A DNA stretch of 64,000 nt from an uncultured Lachnospiraceae bacterium (GTDB lineage: Bacteria > Bacillota > Clostridia > Lachnospirales > Lachnospiraceae). The DNA lies in contig CAMXIK010000002.1 of assembly GCA_947243855.1 (NCBI GenBank), forward strand, positions 1 through 64,000. Reading direction: 5' to 3'. Positions 17,761 through 27,090 of this stretch are shown in pieces (within the stretch, counting starts at the first letter, position 1; every line of letters starts with the position of its first letter). The notes beneath the pieces were generated by a model, which was given only the letters and a program-made list of their open reading frames with translations, had not been told where the DNA came from and made no database searches. The position numbers were made by a program, and so were the translations under genes.

Positions 17761-19296
17761 ATGGCGGATCGGCTGTTAACTAAAATACACAAATGGTATG
17801 AACGGCTGGAAAAGCTGGGAAAAGGGCAGGAGGCGCTGTTGGTGTGGGGCTTTTCGGCCCTATTTGTGTTTGGCGTTACGATTGCCATGGGTACGCTGAC
17901 TTCGGGATTTCATCTGGTGGACGATTGGGAGTTTGCCAAGTATGCAGACAGGATGACGTTAGACGGGATCAGTCTGTGGGACTGTTTGAAGGAGGCGGTC
18001 GGGTTTGACCTGACCCTGCGCTTTCGCCCGTTGTACTATTTTAACCGGGTTTTGATGGCCTATGTGTTTGGCATCAATCTGACAGCGCTGTCCGTTGTGA
18101 AGGCGGCGGAAATTGTGGCAACGATTGCGGCCCTCTATTATTGTGCGAGACAGATGAAGTGCAATATGGTCTATGCCGCGCTTTTTTCCCTGACGGTGAT
18201 GGTGGGGTATCAGTCTGCGGTCTGGTGGAAGCTTGGCCCGCAGGAATCTTTTGATATGATGATGTTTGCGGTGGGATTTTTCTTTCTGCAAAAATGGCTG
18301 TCCACAGACCGGAAAGGATATGCCTTTGTAAGCTTCGGCGCGCTTTTTTTGATGTCGCTCTACAAGGAGCCTTTTATTTTGCTTCTGCCCTTTGTGGGGC
18401 TTTATGTGCTGTATGCGGGGATGCAGGGGCGGAAGGCGACGATTGCCAATCTGTGGGCGGCTGCCCGCGAAAGACTTCCCTATCTGCTTGCAATCGGCAT
18501 CCTCTTTCTTACGGAAATGTTTCTGATTGTATTTGTGATCGGCGCCAATAACTACGACTATGTGGGATTGGACGAGAGCGTGTCCGCAGACCAGTATCTG
18601 CAGGTGTGGAGCGATGCGGCCCATGCGGATCTGAAATGGTATGTGCGGTTTGGTATTTTGATGGGGCTGATTTTTTTGACTTACTGGGAACAGACCAAAA
18701 AGCTATTGTGGGAAATACTGCTGGCAGCGGCGGTCATTGTGCCCCAGTGCGTCACTTACGGCAAGACGGCTTTGGAGGAGCGTTATCTTCTGCCCTGTGT
18801 GTTCGGGTTCGCGTTCTTTTTTGTCGTTGTGGGGTGTCAATTCAAGCCCTTAAGCGGGAAGCGGAGAATCGCCTATCTGCTGTGCCTGCTCCTGATGCTG
18901 GCGGCTCACGGGAGGGTCATGCTGCGGGAAGCGCAGTATTTTACTTACCGCGGGGAGAGCATAAAGACAATGATGGAAAATACCCTTGATCTGGTGTCGG
19001 GGACGGACAAAAAGGTGCTGTCCTGCTTCGCCCCCAATCTGGAAGGAAACAGAACCATGTATTATTGGTTCAGGCTCCACGGCTATGACGAGGTGTTTTA
19101 CTGGTGGGAGGATGAGAAAAAGATCGACCGTTCCTTCGGGCCGAGAGAGGACGAGCAGGCGGATTTTGAAGAGATCGACGTGGTGCTGATGTACAATCAG
19201 GAGGACAGACATTGGTGTTATGAGCCAAGTCTGGATCTGTCGGACTTTACCGAACAGGTATGCGGCACCGTCACCATGTATGTGCGGAATGAGTGA
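17761..19296 (+). CDS. Polytopic membrane protein, putative GT-C type
   Basis: A 511-residue protein with about ten membrane helices and a soluble C-terminus of about 100 residues. HLVDDWEFAKYADRM after the first helix and LRFRPLYYFNRVL further on resemble the acidic and basic motifs of ArnT/PMT-type GT-C enzymes. I recognise no named family. The start is ATG 17761, 4 bp after the ACP stop with a weak GGTAGAGAG site; an in-frame ATG inside the ACP gene (17713) would place a basic extension before the first helix and is less likely. Being last in the SGNH-FkbH-ACP unit suggests it acts on the same glycan. It ends 7 bp from the convergent VOC gene. Confidence 0.6.
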   Translation: MADRLLTKIHKWYERLEKLGKGQEALLVWGFSALFVFGVTIAMGTLTSGFHLVDDWEFAKYADRMTLDGISLWDCLKEAVGFDLTLRFRPLYYFNRVLMAYVFGINLTALSVVKAAEIVATIAALYYCARQMKCNMVYAALFSLTVMVGYQSAVWWKLGPQESFDMMMFAVGFFFLQKWLSTDRKGYAFVSFGALFLMSLYKEPFILLLPFVGLYVLYAGMQGRKATIANLWAAARERLPYLLAIGILFLTEMFLIVFVIGANNYDYVGLDESVSADQYLQVWSDAAHADLKWYVRFGILMGLIFLTYWEQTKKLLWEILLAAAVIVPQCVTYGKTALEERYLLPCVFGFAFFFVVVGCQFKPLSGKRRIAYLLCLLLMLAAHGRVMLREAQYFTYRGESIKTMMENTLDLVSGTDKKVLSCFAPNLEGNRTMYYWFRLHGYDEVFYWWEDEKKIDRSFGPREDEQADFEEIDVVLMYNQEDRHWCYEPSLDLSDFTEQVCGTVTMYVRNE

Positions 19297-19303
19297 AGCG
19301 GGT

Positions 19304-19702
19304 TCAGCCGTCGATCAGCTCGATCATGCCGGCTGCGGCGCTTGTGAGGAAAACGACCTTCCGGCCGCCAAGAGCGGGCGCTGGTGTGGGTGTGTCGATG
19401 GCGAGAAATCCGCTCGCGGTCAGTTCGGCGAGGGCGGCCTCAAAATCTTCGGTCTCGTAGCAGATATGGTAGGGGGCGTTTTTATATTTTTTGATCAGGC
19501 CCGACACCACGGAATCTGGCGAGGCGGGGGAGACAAGCTCTACGCGGTAACCTTCTTTTACGAGAAAGCAGATGTCCACTTTGCGGATATCGTCGTAGAC
19601 GGTATCCTGTTCTATGCGGTAGCCAAGGGTTTCGAAGGTTTGCTTGGCCCGATCTATTTTTTTGACTAAATAGCCGATATGGTGTATTTTTAAATGTGAC
19701 AT
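19304..19702 (-). CDS. VOC-family (glyoxalase-like) protein, methylmalonyl-CoA epimerase-like
   Basis: A 132-residue protein with two beta-alpha-beta-beta-beta modules. The metal ligands of the vicinal-oxygen-chelate fold are visible as His in KIHHIGYLV, Glu in YRVELVSPA, His in APYHICYETED and Glu in GMIELID. The ligand spacing matches methylmalonyl-CoA epimerase-like members, which act on 2-substituted acyl thioesters. AAAGGAGG lies 5 bp before the ATG. It converges on the FkbH/ACP operon, so it may epimerise or otherwise modify the acyl unit on the ACP. That link is inferred from position; a role in dicarboxylic acid metabolism or resistance is also possible. Confidence 0.75.
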   Translation of the reverse strand: MSHLKIHHIGYLVKKIDRAKQTFETLGYRIEQDTVYDDIRKVDICFLVKEGYRVELVSPASPDSVVSGLIKKYKNAPYHICYETEDFEAALAELTASGFLAIDTPTPAPALGGRKVVFLTSAAAGMIELIDG

Positions 19703-19782
19703 AGAACCTCCTTTATCCGCGCGCTGCTGATTGCTTATGTGGATATCTTACCACAGAAATGACGGAAAGGCATTAAAAAAAT

Positions 19783-20250
19783 ATGAAAGCATTGTACCTG
19801 AAATATAAGGATTTTATCATGGAAGTGATCCATTTCGGCATGGTAGGCGTAATCAATACGCTGATGGGATGGGTCATCATGGCGGTGCTCTACAATTTGA
19901 TTCATATGGGTTACTGGACGTCCAGCGGGATATCCTATTTTATTGGAAGCGTGTTTTCTTACCACGCCAACGCCAAGCTGACGTTCAAGGTAGAAGAGCG
20001 TGACAAATGGCTGCCGTGGCGGTTCGCCCTGAATATTATCGTGTGCTATCTGGTGTCCTTTGCCGTAGCCCAGCCTTTGACGGGGCGGCTCTTAAGTCTG
20101 CTGGGGTTAGGTTCTAGCGGCAGGGTGAGCGCGAAACTGATGGATAATATCGCTATGCTTTTCGGTATGGGTCTCTTTATCGTCATGAACTTTTTCGGGC
20201 AGAAGCTGTTTGTATTCCGAAAGAGGGGCATCAGGACAGAGGAACAATGA
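19783..20250 (+). CDS. GtrA-family membrane protein (putative lipid-linked sugar flippase)
   Basis: A 155-residue protein with four membrane helices. FGMVGVINTLMGW, SYFIGSVFSYHANAKLTF and the closing NFFGQKLFVFR are typical of GtrA proteins, which are thought to help polyprenyl-phosphate sugars cross the membrane. It is the only GtrA in the window, while two GtrB-like synthases and several GT-C-like proteins are present, so it may serve more than one of them. Its TGA overlaps the ATG of the next gene (20247-20250). The 80 bp upstream, shared with the divergent VOC gene, shows no clear promoter. Confidence 0.82.
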   Translation: MKALYLKYKDFIMEVIHFGMVGVINTLMGWVIMAVLYNLIHMGYWTSSGISYFIGSVFSYHANAKLTFKVEERDKWLPWRFALNIIVCYLVSFAVAQPLTGRLLSLLGLGSSGRVSAKLMDNIAMLFGMGLFIVMNFFGQKLFVFRKRGIRTEEQ

Positions 20251-22007
20251 CGCAGAAGAAGTGGTTTTTATGGATAACAAAATATTGGTTCGTTTTTCCG
20301 ATTGCGGGATTTTTCCTGCTGATGGCGGGGGTATTTTTCGGCTATGGAGAGCGCAGTTATATCGGCGTTCACGACAACATGGATCTGTTTCTTGCGCAGT
20401 TTCAAATGCTCAAAAATACGGATTCCTTTTGGAAGCACGGGGCGGACGTGCCCTTTCTGGGCGGCGTAAGCCGCGACAATCTTCCCTCGGAGTTTTCCCT
20501 GTACAGCCTGCTTTTTATGGTGTTTCCCACCTATACGGCCTATGCGCTGGGGCTTCTTTGTAAGATCCTGCTTGGCATGGTTTCGTTTCGGCTGCTGGCG
20601 AAGGAGCTTTTGGGGGAGCGGTATATGGCCTGCCGCCCGATCGTGTATATGACGGGGTTCGTCTATGGGACGATCTGGTTTTTTCCGGCGTTCGGGTTTG
20701 CGTTTGCCTCGATTCCGCTGTGCGTCTGGCTGTTAATCAAGATTTACAGGGGGAAAGAAAAAAGATGGTATCTCTGGTATGCGGCTTTGTTCGCCTATCC
20801 GCTGGTATCTTATTTTTCCTACCACGGGCTGTTTCTTCTGGGCTATCTGGTGTTAGCGGTGATCTGGCTGGCCTGCCGGAAAAAGTGGAAACCGGTTTTG
20901 CGGCTGCTGGCGGCTGTGTTTGTGCTGGCGGCAGGGTATGTGGCCTGCGAGTACCGTCTGTTTGGGCAGATGCTGTTTAGCGACGAGGTGACGATCCGTT
21001 CCTCCATTGTCAATGCGAGCCTTTCCCTGCCGGAGATAGGGAAGGAGATTGGGCAGGTATTCCGGGAGGGCATCTTTCATGCGGACGGGATTCATAAAAA
21101 AGTGGCGCTTCCGGTCTGCGCGGTTTATTTGATCGTGAATAACGGGATCATGATTGCGAAAAGGCAGTGGAGACAGCTTTACCGTGATCCTTTTAATCTG
21201 CTGATGGTTTTTATTTTGTTTAACTGCGCAGTGTACGGGCTGTATGATTTTGAACCGCTGCGGACTCTGGTGGAGACGCTGCTGCCGCCTTTGCAGGGCT
21301 GGCAGTTTAACCGGACGATCTTCTTTAACCCGTTTCTCTGGTATGCGGCCTTGTTTCTCGTACTGCTTCGCCTGTATGAGGCGGGAGTCTGGCGGATGTG
21401 GCTGGCCAACGGCCTTGTGTGTCTGGCGGCTCTTGCCGTGATTTTGACGCCGACCCGCTACAACGATTTATATCACACCTGTTATAACAGGGCATACGAG
21501 TATTTCCACGGACTGGAAGTGGACGAGTTCACCTACGAACAGTTTTACGCTGTGGAGCTGTTTGAGGAAATCAAGGCGGATATCGGTTATCAGGGAGAGT
21601 GGTCGGCGGCTTACGGGTTCCATCCGGCGGTGCTGGAATATAACGGGATTGCCACACTGGACGGATATCTGGGGTTTTATCCCCAGCAGTACAAGGAAGA
21701 TTTCAGGAAGATTATTGCTCCCGCGCTTTCGCGGGTGGAGGCTACCAGAATTTATTACGACGACTGGGGCGCGAGGGCCTATCTCTATTCGGGGACGGAT
21801 TTAAGCATTGTGAGCGCCACCAAGACCGTGTATGCTACGGATGATACGCTTTATATGGATGCGCAGGCGTTTCGGGCGCTTGGCGGGAACTATATTTTTT
21901 CCCGCATTCCATTTTCCAACGCCGCGGAAGCGGATTTAGAGCTTTTGGGGGAATATACGGCGGCGGACGGGAGTATGACGGTATATGTATATAAAATAAC
22001 AGCTTAG
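20247..22007 (+). CDS. DUF6044-like polytopic membrane protein
   Basis: A 586-residue protein with about twelve membrane helices, then a soluble C-terminal domain of about 160 residues. The motif YIGVHDNMDLFLAQFQMLK early in the protein, followed by VPFLGGVSRDNLPSEFSLY, is what I recall for the DUF6044/YkoS-type family, whose layout resembles YfhO and GT-C enzymes. The ATGA overlap with gtrA strongly suggests coupled function: GtrA flips a lipid-linked sugar and this protein transfers it. The enzymatic role is not proven for the family as far as I know. Confidence 0.62.
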   Translation: MTQKKWFLWITKYWFVFPIAGFFLLMAGVFFGYGERSYIGVHDNMDLFLAQFQMLKNTDSFWKHGADVPFLGGVSRDNLPSEFSLYSLLFMVFPTYTAYALGLLCKILLGMVSFRLLAKELLGERYMACRPIVYMTGFVYGTIWFFPAFGFAFASIPLCVWLLIKIYRGKEKRWYLWYAALFAYPLVSYFSYHGLFLLGYLVLAVIWLACRKKWKPVLRLLAAVFVLAAGYVACEYRLFGQMLFSDEVTIRSSIVNASLSLPEIGKEIGQVFREGIFHADGIHKKVALPVCAVYLIVNNGIMIAKRQWRQLYRDPFNLLMVFILFNCAVYGLYDFEPLRTLVETLLPPLQGWQFNRTIFFNPFLWYAALFLVLLRLYEAGVWRMWLANGLVCLAALAVILTPTRYNDLYHTCYNRAYEYFHGLEVDEFTYEQFYAVELFEEIKADIGYQGEWSAAYGFHPAVLEYNGIATLDGYLGFYPQQYKEDFRKIIAPALSRVEATRIYYDDWGARAYLYSGTDLSIVSATKTVYATDDTLYMDAQAFRALGGNYIFSRIPFSNAAEADLELLGEYTAADGSMTVYVYKITA

Positions 22008-22070
22008 CCAGACCAAATTTGTTTGGCGAATGGCGTGAGCGGAACGATGGTAAGATAAGGAGAAATAGCG

Positions 22071-23051
22071 ATGCCAATCAGAGTACACAATTTCGGGGGC
22101 GTGATCGGGTGGAACGCCAAAAAATATCTGCCCCGGATTTCCAGCGAGAGCTATTTGAAATTGCAGTTTATCAGCCGCAGGAAATCCCAGAAAAACTATA
22201 TTGATTATTTTTTAAGCCACAAGGAAGCGCCCCATCCGTTGGTGGTAAATTTGGAAACGGTGAACCGGTGCAACAGCACGTGCGAGTTTTGCACAGCCAA
22301 TATCAACGCGGAAAAACGCCCCTATAAGAAGATGGACGACGCGCTCTATTATTCCATCATAGACCAGCTTGCGGAGTGGAATTACAAGGGGCATCTGACC
22401 CTCTACGGAAACAACGAGCCGTGGCTTGACCCGCGTATTGTGGAGTTTCACAAGTATGCGAGGGAGAAACTGCCGGACACCTTTATTTTCATGTCAACCA
22501 ATGGTCTGCTTCTCACGGTGGAGCGGGTCAAACAGATTGTGCCCTATGTGAACCAGCTCATCATCAATAACTATGGTCTGGAAATGAAAATGCACGACAA
22601 CGTGCAGGAAATTTATGAGTATGTGAAAGCGCACCCGGAGGAGTTTCCCGATGTGGATATTCTGATACAGATCCGCTATCTGAAAGAGGTGCTGACAAAC
22701 CGGGCGGGCAGCGCGCCCAACAAACAGTCCAAGGAGAAGATTGTGAAGGAAACCTGTCTGATGCCCTTCACGGATTTGTGGATTACTCCCTTCGGGAAGC
22801 TGGGGATCTGCTGCTGCGATAACTTCGAGGTGACCTGTCTTGCCGATCTGAACGAGACTTCCCTGCGGGAAGGATGGAACAGTCCGCAGTATAGGAAGCT
22901 GCGAGAGGCCATTGCGGAGGGCAGGCAGAATTATCCTTTCTGCAAACATTGCGATTTTATCGACGCGGGACTTCGTATGGACGCGGTGGACGACGTTTTA
23001 AAGCACAGACAGATGCATGGCGCGAGACAATCTATATTTAAGAAAAACTGA
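22071..23051 (+). CDS. Radical SAM protein with SPASM-like C-terminal domain
   Basis: A 326-residue radical S-adenosylmethionine enzyme. CNSTCEFC supplies the three cysteines (67, 71, 74) for the catalytic cluster. A C-terminal cysteine set (CLMPF, GICCCD, CLADL, FCKHC) fits a SPASM or twitch auxiliary iron-sulfur domain. The start ATG 22071 has AAGGAG 8 bp upstream. No peptide substrate gene lies nearby; neighbours are a DUF6044 protein and an SGNH lipoprotein, so a sugar or small-molecule substrate is more likely than a RiPP. Similar proteins act as dehydrogenases or epimerases in aminoglycoside and sugar pathways. The exact reaction is unknown. Confidence 0.8.
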   Translation: MPIRVHNFGGVIGWNAKKYLPRISSESYLKLQFISRRKSQKNYIDYFLSHKEAPHPLVVNLETVNRCNSTCEFCTANINAEKRPYKKMDDALYYSIIDQLAEWNYKGHLTLYGNNEPWLDPRIVEFHKYAREKLPDTFIFMSTNGLLLTVERVKQIVPYVNQLIINNYGLEMKMHDNVQEIYEYVKAHPEEFPDVDILIQIRYLKEVLTNRAGSAPNKQSKEKIVKETCLMPFTDLWITPFGKLGICCCDNFEVTCLADLNETSLREGWNSPQYRKLREAIAEGRQNYPFCKHCDFIDAGLRMDAVDDVLKHRQMHGARQSIFKKN

Positions 23052-23059
23052 GGATGGAG

Positions 23060-24031
23060 ATGATGAACAAAAGAGTTTTGGCGGCGGCCGGATTTTTGAC
23101 AGCGGCGGCTCTGACATTGGCGGGCTGTGGGGATAACGGAGCAGATCGGCAGGCAAAACAGGAGAGTGCGGAGCAGATAAAACAGGAGCAGACGGGACAG
23201 GAGGAGACAGAACAGGAGCGGGCAGGGCTGGAGGAGACGGACAGCGGGGAGACGCCGGAACCGGCACAGCCCGCCGTGGAGGAACCGCCCGAACCAGAAC
23301 CCGAACCGGAGCCAGTGCAGTTGAAGGGCACTACCGTTTCGATTCTGGGCGACAGCATTTCTACCTTTGAGGGGTATCAGGCGGAAGGATGCCGTATCTA
23401 TTTTCCGCAGTTTGGGGAGGTAGAAGACGTAAAGGATACTTGGTGGCAGCAGGTGACGGATGATCTGGAACTGACGCTGTTTGCTAATAGCTCCAGTGCG
23501 GGCGCAACCGTGACGGGGGATTCCACTGGAACGGATGATCCCCAGTGCGGCTGTAATGAGTTTCACACCGACGCCCTTGCCGGGCCGGACGGGGCCTGTC
23601 CAGACAGGATTATTGTGTATCTGGGGGCGAACGATCTGTTAGAGACGGTCCCTCTGGGGGACAACGACGGTACGAGACCGGTGAAGGAGGGAGAGATTAC
23701 CGCTTTCAGCGATGCTTATACCTTACTGCTCGATAAGCTGCAGAAAAAATATCCGTCTGCGCAGATTTACTGCTGCACGCTGCCCCATATCGGAGATTGG
23801 GGGACGCAGACGCCTTTTGTGGAGCTTGTCAACGGGCTTGGACTGTCGGCGAAGGATTACGGGAGAACGATTGCCAAAATTGCCAAGGCAAAAGGAATTC
23901 CGGTCATTGACTTGTACCACTGCGGCATCAAGATAAAAAATATGCACGAGGTGACCAGCGACGGCGTTCATCCAACGGCGGCGGGGATGGACTGTATCGC
24001 GGATGCGGTGAAGGAAGCGGTTGCCAGATAG
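23060..24031 (+). CDS. SGNH/GDSL hydrolase lipoprotein
   Basis: A secreted lipoprotein of about 323 residues. The signal peptide ends in the lipobox LTLAGC (Cys about 23), followed by a Gln/Glu-rich and then Pro-Glu-rich linker to about residue 85. The SGNH domain has SILGDSISTFEGY with the nucleophile, NSSSAGAT, VYLGANDLLE with the Asn block, and TSDGVHPTAAG with Asp and His, so all catalytic residues are present. Three in-frame ATGs compete (23054, 23060, 23063); GAGG at 23050-23053 fits the second or third best. It is anchored outside the membrane, probably as a sugar esterase. It lies just before an ABC transporter in the same unit. Confidence 0.8.
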   Translation: MMNKRVLAAAGFLTAAALTLAGCGDNGADRQAKQESAEQIKQEQTGQEETEQERAGLEETDSGETPEPAQPAVEEPPEPEPEPEPVQLKGTTVSILGDSISTFEGYQAEGCRIYFPQFGEVEDVKDTWWQQVTDDLELTLFANSSSAGATVTGDSTGTDDPQCGCNEFHTDALAGPDGACPDRIIVYLGANDLLETVPLGDNDGTRPVKEGEITAFSDAYTLLLDKLQKKYPSAQIYCCTLPHIGDWGTQTPFVELVNGLGLSAKDYGRTIAKIAKAKGIPVIDLYHCGIKIKNMHEVTSDGVHPTAAGMDCIADAVKEAVAR

Positions 24032-24046
24032 GAAAAGAGGGTATTT

Positions 24047-24727
24047 GTGGCAGTAGAAATAGCGGGAATCAAAAAAGCATATCAGGGAAAAACCGTTTTA
24101 AAAGAGGTTTCGTTTTCGGCACAGGCGGGAAGCTGCGTGGGGATTGTAGGCAGCAACGGCAGCGGAAAATCAACCCTGTTATCGATTTTGGCGGGCGTGC
24201 GCAAAGCGGATGGCGGCTCATTTTTGCATGAAGGCGTAGACCTTCTGCGGCGGCCGGGGATGATCCCGAAGGCGCTTGGTTATGTGCCGCAGGGAGATCC
24301 CTTGATGGAGGAACTGACCGCATGGGATAACCTCCGTATGTGCTGCGATAAAGAGACGCTGAAACGATCTCTTTCCCAAGGAGCCTTACGGATGTTAGGG
24401 ATTGAGCATTTTTTAAAAACGCCCGTGCGCCGTATGTCCGGCGGGATGAAAAAGAGACTTTCTATTGGCTGCGCCGTGGTTTCTAGTCCCGGGATTTTGC
24501 TGTTAGACGAGCCTTCGGCGGCTCTTGATCCGGTCTGCAAGGAGGATATCCGCCGCTATCTGGAGATCTACAAAAGGGAGGGCGGCATTCTATTGATGGT
24601 AACCCATGACGCGCAGGATCTGGATTTGTGTGACGACTGTTATATCTTGAAAGGCGGCGTTCTGCATGCCTATTCCTATGACGGGGATTTTCATAAATTG
24701 GCGGATGTTCTGCGTGCGGAGGAGTAA
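24047..24727 (+). CDS. ABC transporter ATP-binding protein
   Basis: A 226-residue nucleotide-binding subunit. VGSNGSGKST is the Walker A motif, MSGGMKKRLSIG the signature and ILLLDEPSAALDP the Walker B. It starts at GTG 24047 after AAGAGGG. It lacks any C-terminal cargo-binding domain, unlike the Wzt-type ATPase at 51581. The two downstream genes are membrane subunits with no gaps, so the three form one ABC-2 exporter. The cargo is unknown; the simple ATPase suggests a drug, lipid or peptide efflux type rather than polysaccharide export. Confidence 0.88.
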   Translation: MAVEIAGIKKAYQGKTVLKEVSFSAQAGSCVGIVGSNGSGKSTLLSILAGVRKADGGSFLHEGVDLLRRPGMIPKALGYVPQGDPLMEELTAWDNLRMCCDKETLKRSLSQGALRMLGIEHFLKTPVRRMSGGMKKRLSIGCAVVSSPGILLLDEPSAALDPVCKEDIRRYLEIYKREGGILLMVTHDAQDLDLCDDCYILKGGVLHAYSYDGDFHKLADVLRAEE

Positions 24728-25975
24728 ATGGGAAAAGTATCGGCTTATTTCATGGCACAACTGAAACGCGCATGGAAACTTTTGCCCGCGCAGCTTGCGG
24801 CGGATCTTTTGATCTGCGTCTGCGCGGGAGTTTTGGTTTACCTGCTTGTGGCGCAGGCAGCCATTGACGCGGGCGGCGCGAGGTACCGGATCGGCATGGT
24901 AGGGGATTTGTCGGATTCTTATCTCGGATTCGGGATAGCGGCCTTGCAGGAAATGGACGATTCCCGGTTTATGATCGAGCTTGTGGGCATGTCGGAGGAG
25001 GAAGCGGAGGATGCCCTTGCGCGGGGAGACCTTTATGCGGTGATGCGGGTTCCCGATGATCTGATGGAGTCCGTTGTGAGCGGGGCTAACGATAGCTTGA
25101 TCACCTACACGCCGGCGGAGGGGCAAAAGGGCCTTGGAACGATGGTGATGGGGGAGATCACGGAGATCGCGTCCACCTTGGTGACAAGTTCCCAGAGTGC
25201 GATCTTTGCGATGCAGCAGGTTCTCTTCGACCAAGGAAGAGACAGCGAGGCAGCGCGGGCGACGGATCGGCTGAACCTTTCCTTGATCAATCTGGTGCTC
25301 TCCCGAAGCGGTTTTAGCGAGGTGGAGATTCTTGGGTATGCGGACGGTCTGTCCATGGAGCTGTATTATTTTTGCAGTGCATTTCTTTTGTTTTTACTGT
25401 TTTCGGGGCTTTTGAACTGTGGTTTTTTTGCCCGTCGGAGCGCGGCTTTGTCACAGTTTTTAAAAGCAAAGGGCGTGGGCGCGTTCTGGCAGATTCTGGG
25501 AGAGTATCTGGCCTATCTGTGTCTTGTGCTTATGGGGTTTTTCTGTCTGAGCCTTCCGGCTGCCTATTTACTGGAACGGGAATGGATTGGGATTCCCGAG
25601 TGGGAGGGCATGGGAGCTTATCCTTTTTGGGGCTTTTTACGGATACTCTTTCCGGTGATCCTTATGTTTGCCGCTCTGCAGTTCTTTCTCTTTGAGGCGG
25701 CGGAGGGGATCGTGAACGGTATTTTGCTGCAGTTTCTCTGCGGAGCCGGGATGGGATATCTGGCGGGTTATTTTTATCCGGCCGCCTTTTTTCCGAAGCG
25801 GATGCAGGCAGTCGGCGGGCGTCTGCCTGCTGGAGTGGCGGCGCGGTATGTGGAGGAAGGGCTCTTCGGTAAAGTTTCCGCCAGCGTTTTGGCGGCAGTT
25901 TTTGCTTACCTTGCGGTATTTTTTGCCTTGACTGTTTTCGTCAGGAGAAGAAGGATGGGGAGAGAGCCGCTATGA
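24728..25975 (+). CDS. ABC-2 type transporter permease
   Basis: A 415-residue membrane subunit. One helix near residues 20-42 is followed by an extracytoplasmic domain of about 170 residues and then five or six helices from about 215 onward. This is the layout of ABC-2 permeases with a large first loop, as in YhgE/Pip- or NodJ-like exporters. It begins at the base after the stop of the ATPase gene, with GGAGG inside the end of that gene. It ends in an ATGA overlap with a second permease, suggesting a heterodimeric channel. The cargo is not known. Confidence 0.72.
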   Translation: MGKVSAYFMAQLKRAWKLLPAQLAADLLICVCAGVLVYLLVAQAAIDAGGARYRIGMVGDLSDSYLGFGIAALQEMDDSRFMIELVGMSEEEAEDALARGDLYAVMRVPDDLMESVVSGANDSLITYTPAEGQKGLGTMVMGEITEIASTLVTSSQSAIFAMQQVLFDQGRDSEAARATDRLNLSLINLVLSRSGFSEVEILGYADGLSMELYYFCSAFLLFLLFSGLLNCGFFARRSAALSQFLKAKGVGAFWQILGEYLAYLCLVLMGFFCLSLPAAYLLEREWIGIPEWEGMGAYPFWGFLRILFPVILMFAALQFFLFEAAEGIVNGILLQFLCGAGMGYLAGYFYPAAFFPKRMQAVGGRLPAGVAARYVEEGLFGKVSASVLAAVFAYLAVFFALTVFVRRRRMGREPL

Positions 25976-27090
25976 TACGAGAGATGTTTGTGAAACTTTG
26001 GCTTTTGCAAAAACGTCTGTTAAAACGGAAAAGTTTTTTGCTTTTGTTGTGTCTGGCGCCTCTTTTTGCGGCCGGCGTGGGAAGGCTTTCCGAGGAGTCT
26101 GCGGGCATTGCCGCCATCGCGGTTTATCTGCCGGGGGAAGACGCGGCGGCGGAGGAGATTGCCGACCGGCTTTTCGACGGCGAGAGCGTGCTCCGCTATC
26201 TGCCCTGCAAGGACGGGGAGGAGGCAAGGGCCTGTGTGGAGAGCGGCGAGGCGGACGCCGCATGGATTTTCGAGGAAGATTTGGAGGAGAGGCTTAAGGA
26301 GCTTGCGGGGAGACGCCGGGTGCGGCCAGTAGTGACGGTGTTGGAGCGCAGTGACAGCGTCCCGCTCATCCTTGGCAGGGAGATTTTGACGGCGGCCATC
26401 TATCCAGCTTTTTCCTATGCGGTTTATGAGGGATACGTCCGGGAAGAGCTTGGTATGGAAACAATCACGGAGGAGGAGCTTCGCAGCGCTTATGAGCGGG
26501 TGGCGGTAGAGGGGAGTCTCTTTCAAATGGTCTACCCCGACCGGACGTCTGCGGAGGCGGAGGATTACGGCTATGTGCAGGCGCCTCTGCGGGGGATTCT
26601 CGCCATTTGGCTTACCTTCTGCGGTCTGGCTTCGGCCCTGTGGTTTATGCGGGACGAAGAGAAGGGGGTATATGAGAGAATGCCCGTGGCGAAGCGGCTG
26701 GTGGCTTCTTACATGACGTGCGCGGTTGTTCTGGCGGACGCCTCTGCGGTGCTGCTGTTTGCGGTGAAGTTAGCGGGGGTGTTTACGGAGTGGAAGAAAG
26801 AAGTGGTAAGCTGCGTGGTTTTTGCGGCCTGCGTGACGGCTTTTGCCAATCTGCTCAGGCTGTTGTGCCGCACGCCGCAGAGGCTGGGGCTTGTGCTTCT
26901 GCCTCTGGGAGTGGTGATGCTGGCGCTCTGCCCTGTTTTTCTGAATTTACAGCATTTCAGGGCGGGAAAAATGCTGCTCCCGCCCTGGTACTATCTGCAA
27001 TCCATTCATAATGTACGTTATTTATATCTGATGGCCGCATATACGCTGATCCTGCTTTTGGCGGGCTGCGTATTACAGCGGAGGCGTTAA
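25972..27090 (+). CDS. ABC-2 type transporter permease, second subunit
   Basis: A 372-residue protein with the same layout as its neighbour: an N-terminal helix (about 20-40), an extracytoplasmic acidic domain, and six C-terminal helices from about residue 200. It starts inside the stop of the preceding permease (ATGA 25972-25975). The pair probably arose by duplication but has diverged strongly. Its last 4 bp overlap the end of the opposing flavoprotein gene, so no terminator fits between them. Confidence 0.7.
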   Translation: MIREMFVKLWLLQKRLLKRKSFLLLLCLAPLFAAGVGRLSEESAGIAAIAVYLPGEDAAAEEIADRLFDGESVLRYLPCKDGEEARACVESGEADAAWIFEEDLEERLKELAGRRRVRPVVTVLERSDSVPLILGREILTAAIYPAFSYAVYEGYVREELGMETITEEELRSAYERVAVEGSLFQMVYPDRTSAEAEDYGYVQAPLRGILAIWLTFCGLASALWFMRDEEKGVYERMPVAKRLVASYMTCAVVLADASAVLLFAVKLAGVFTEWKKEVVSCVVFAACVTAFANLLRLLCRTPQRLGLVLLPLGVVMLALCPVFLNLQHFRAGKMLLPPWYYLQSIHNVRYLYLMAAYTLILLLAGCVLQRRR

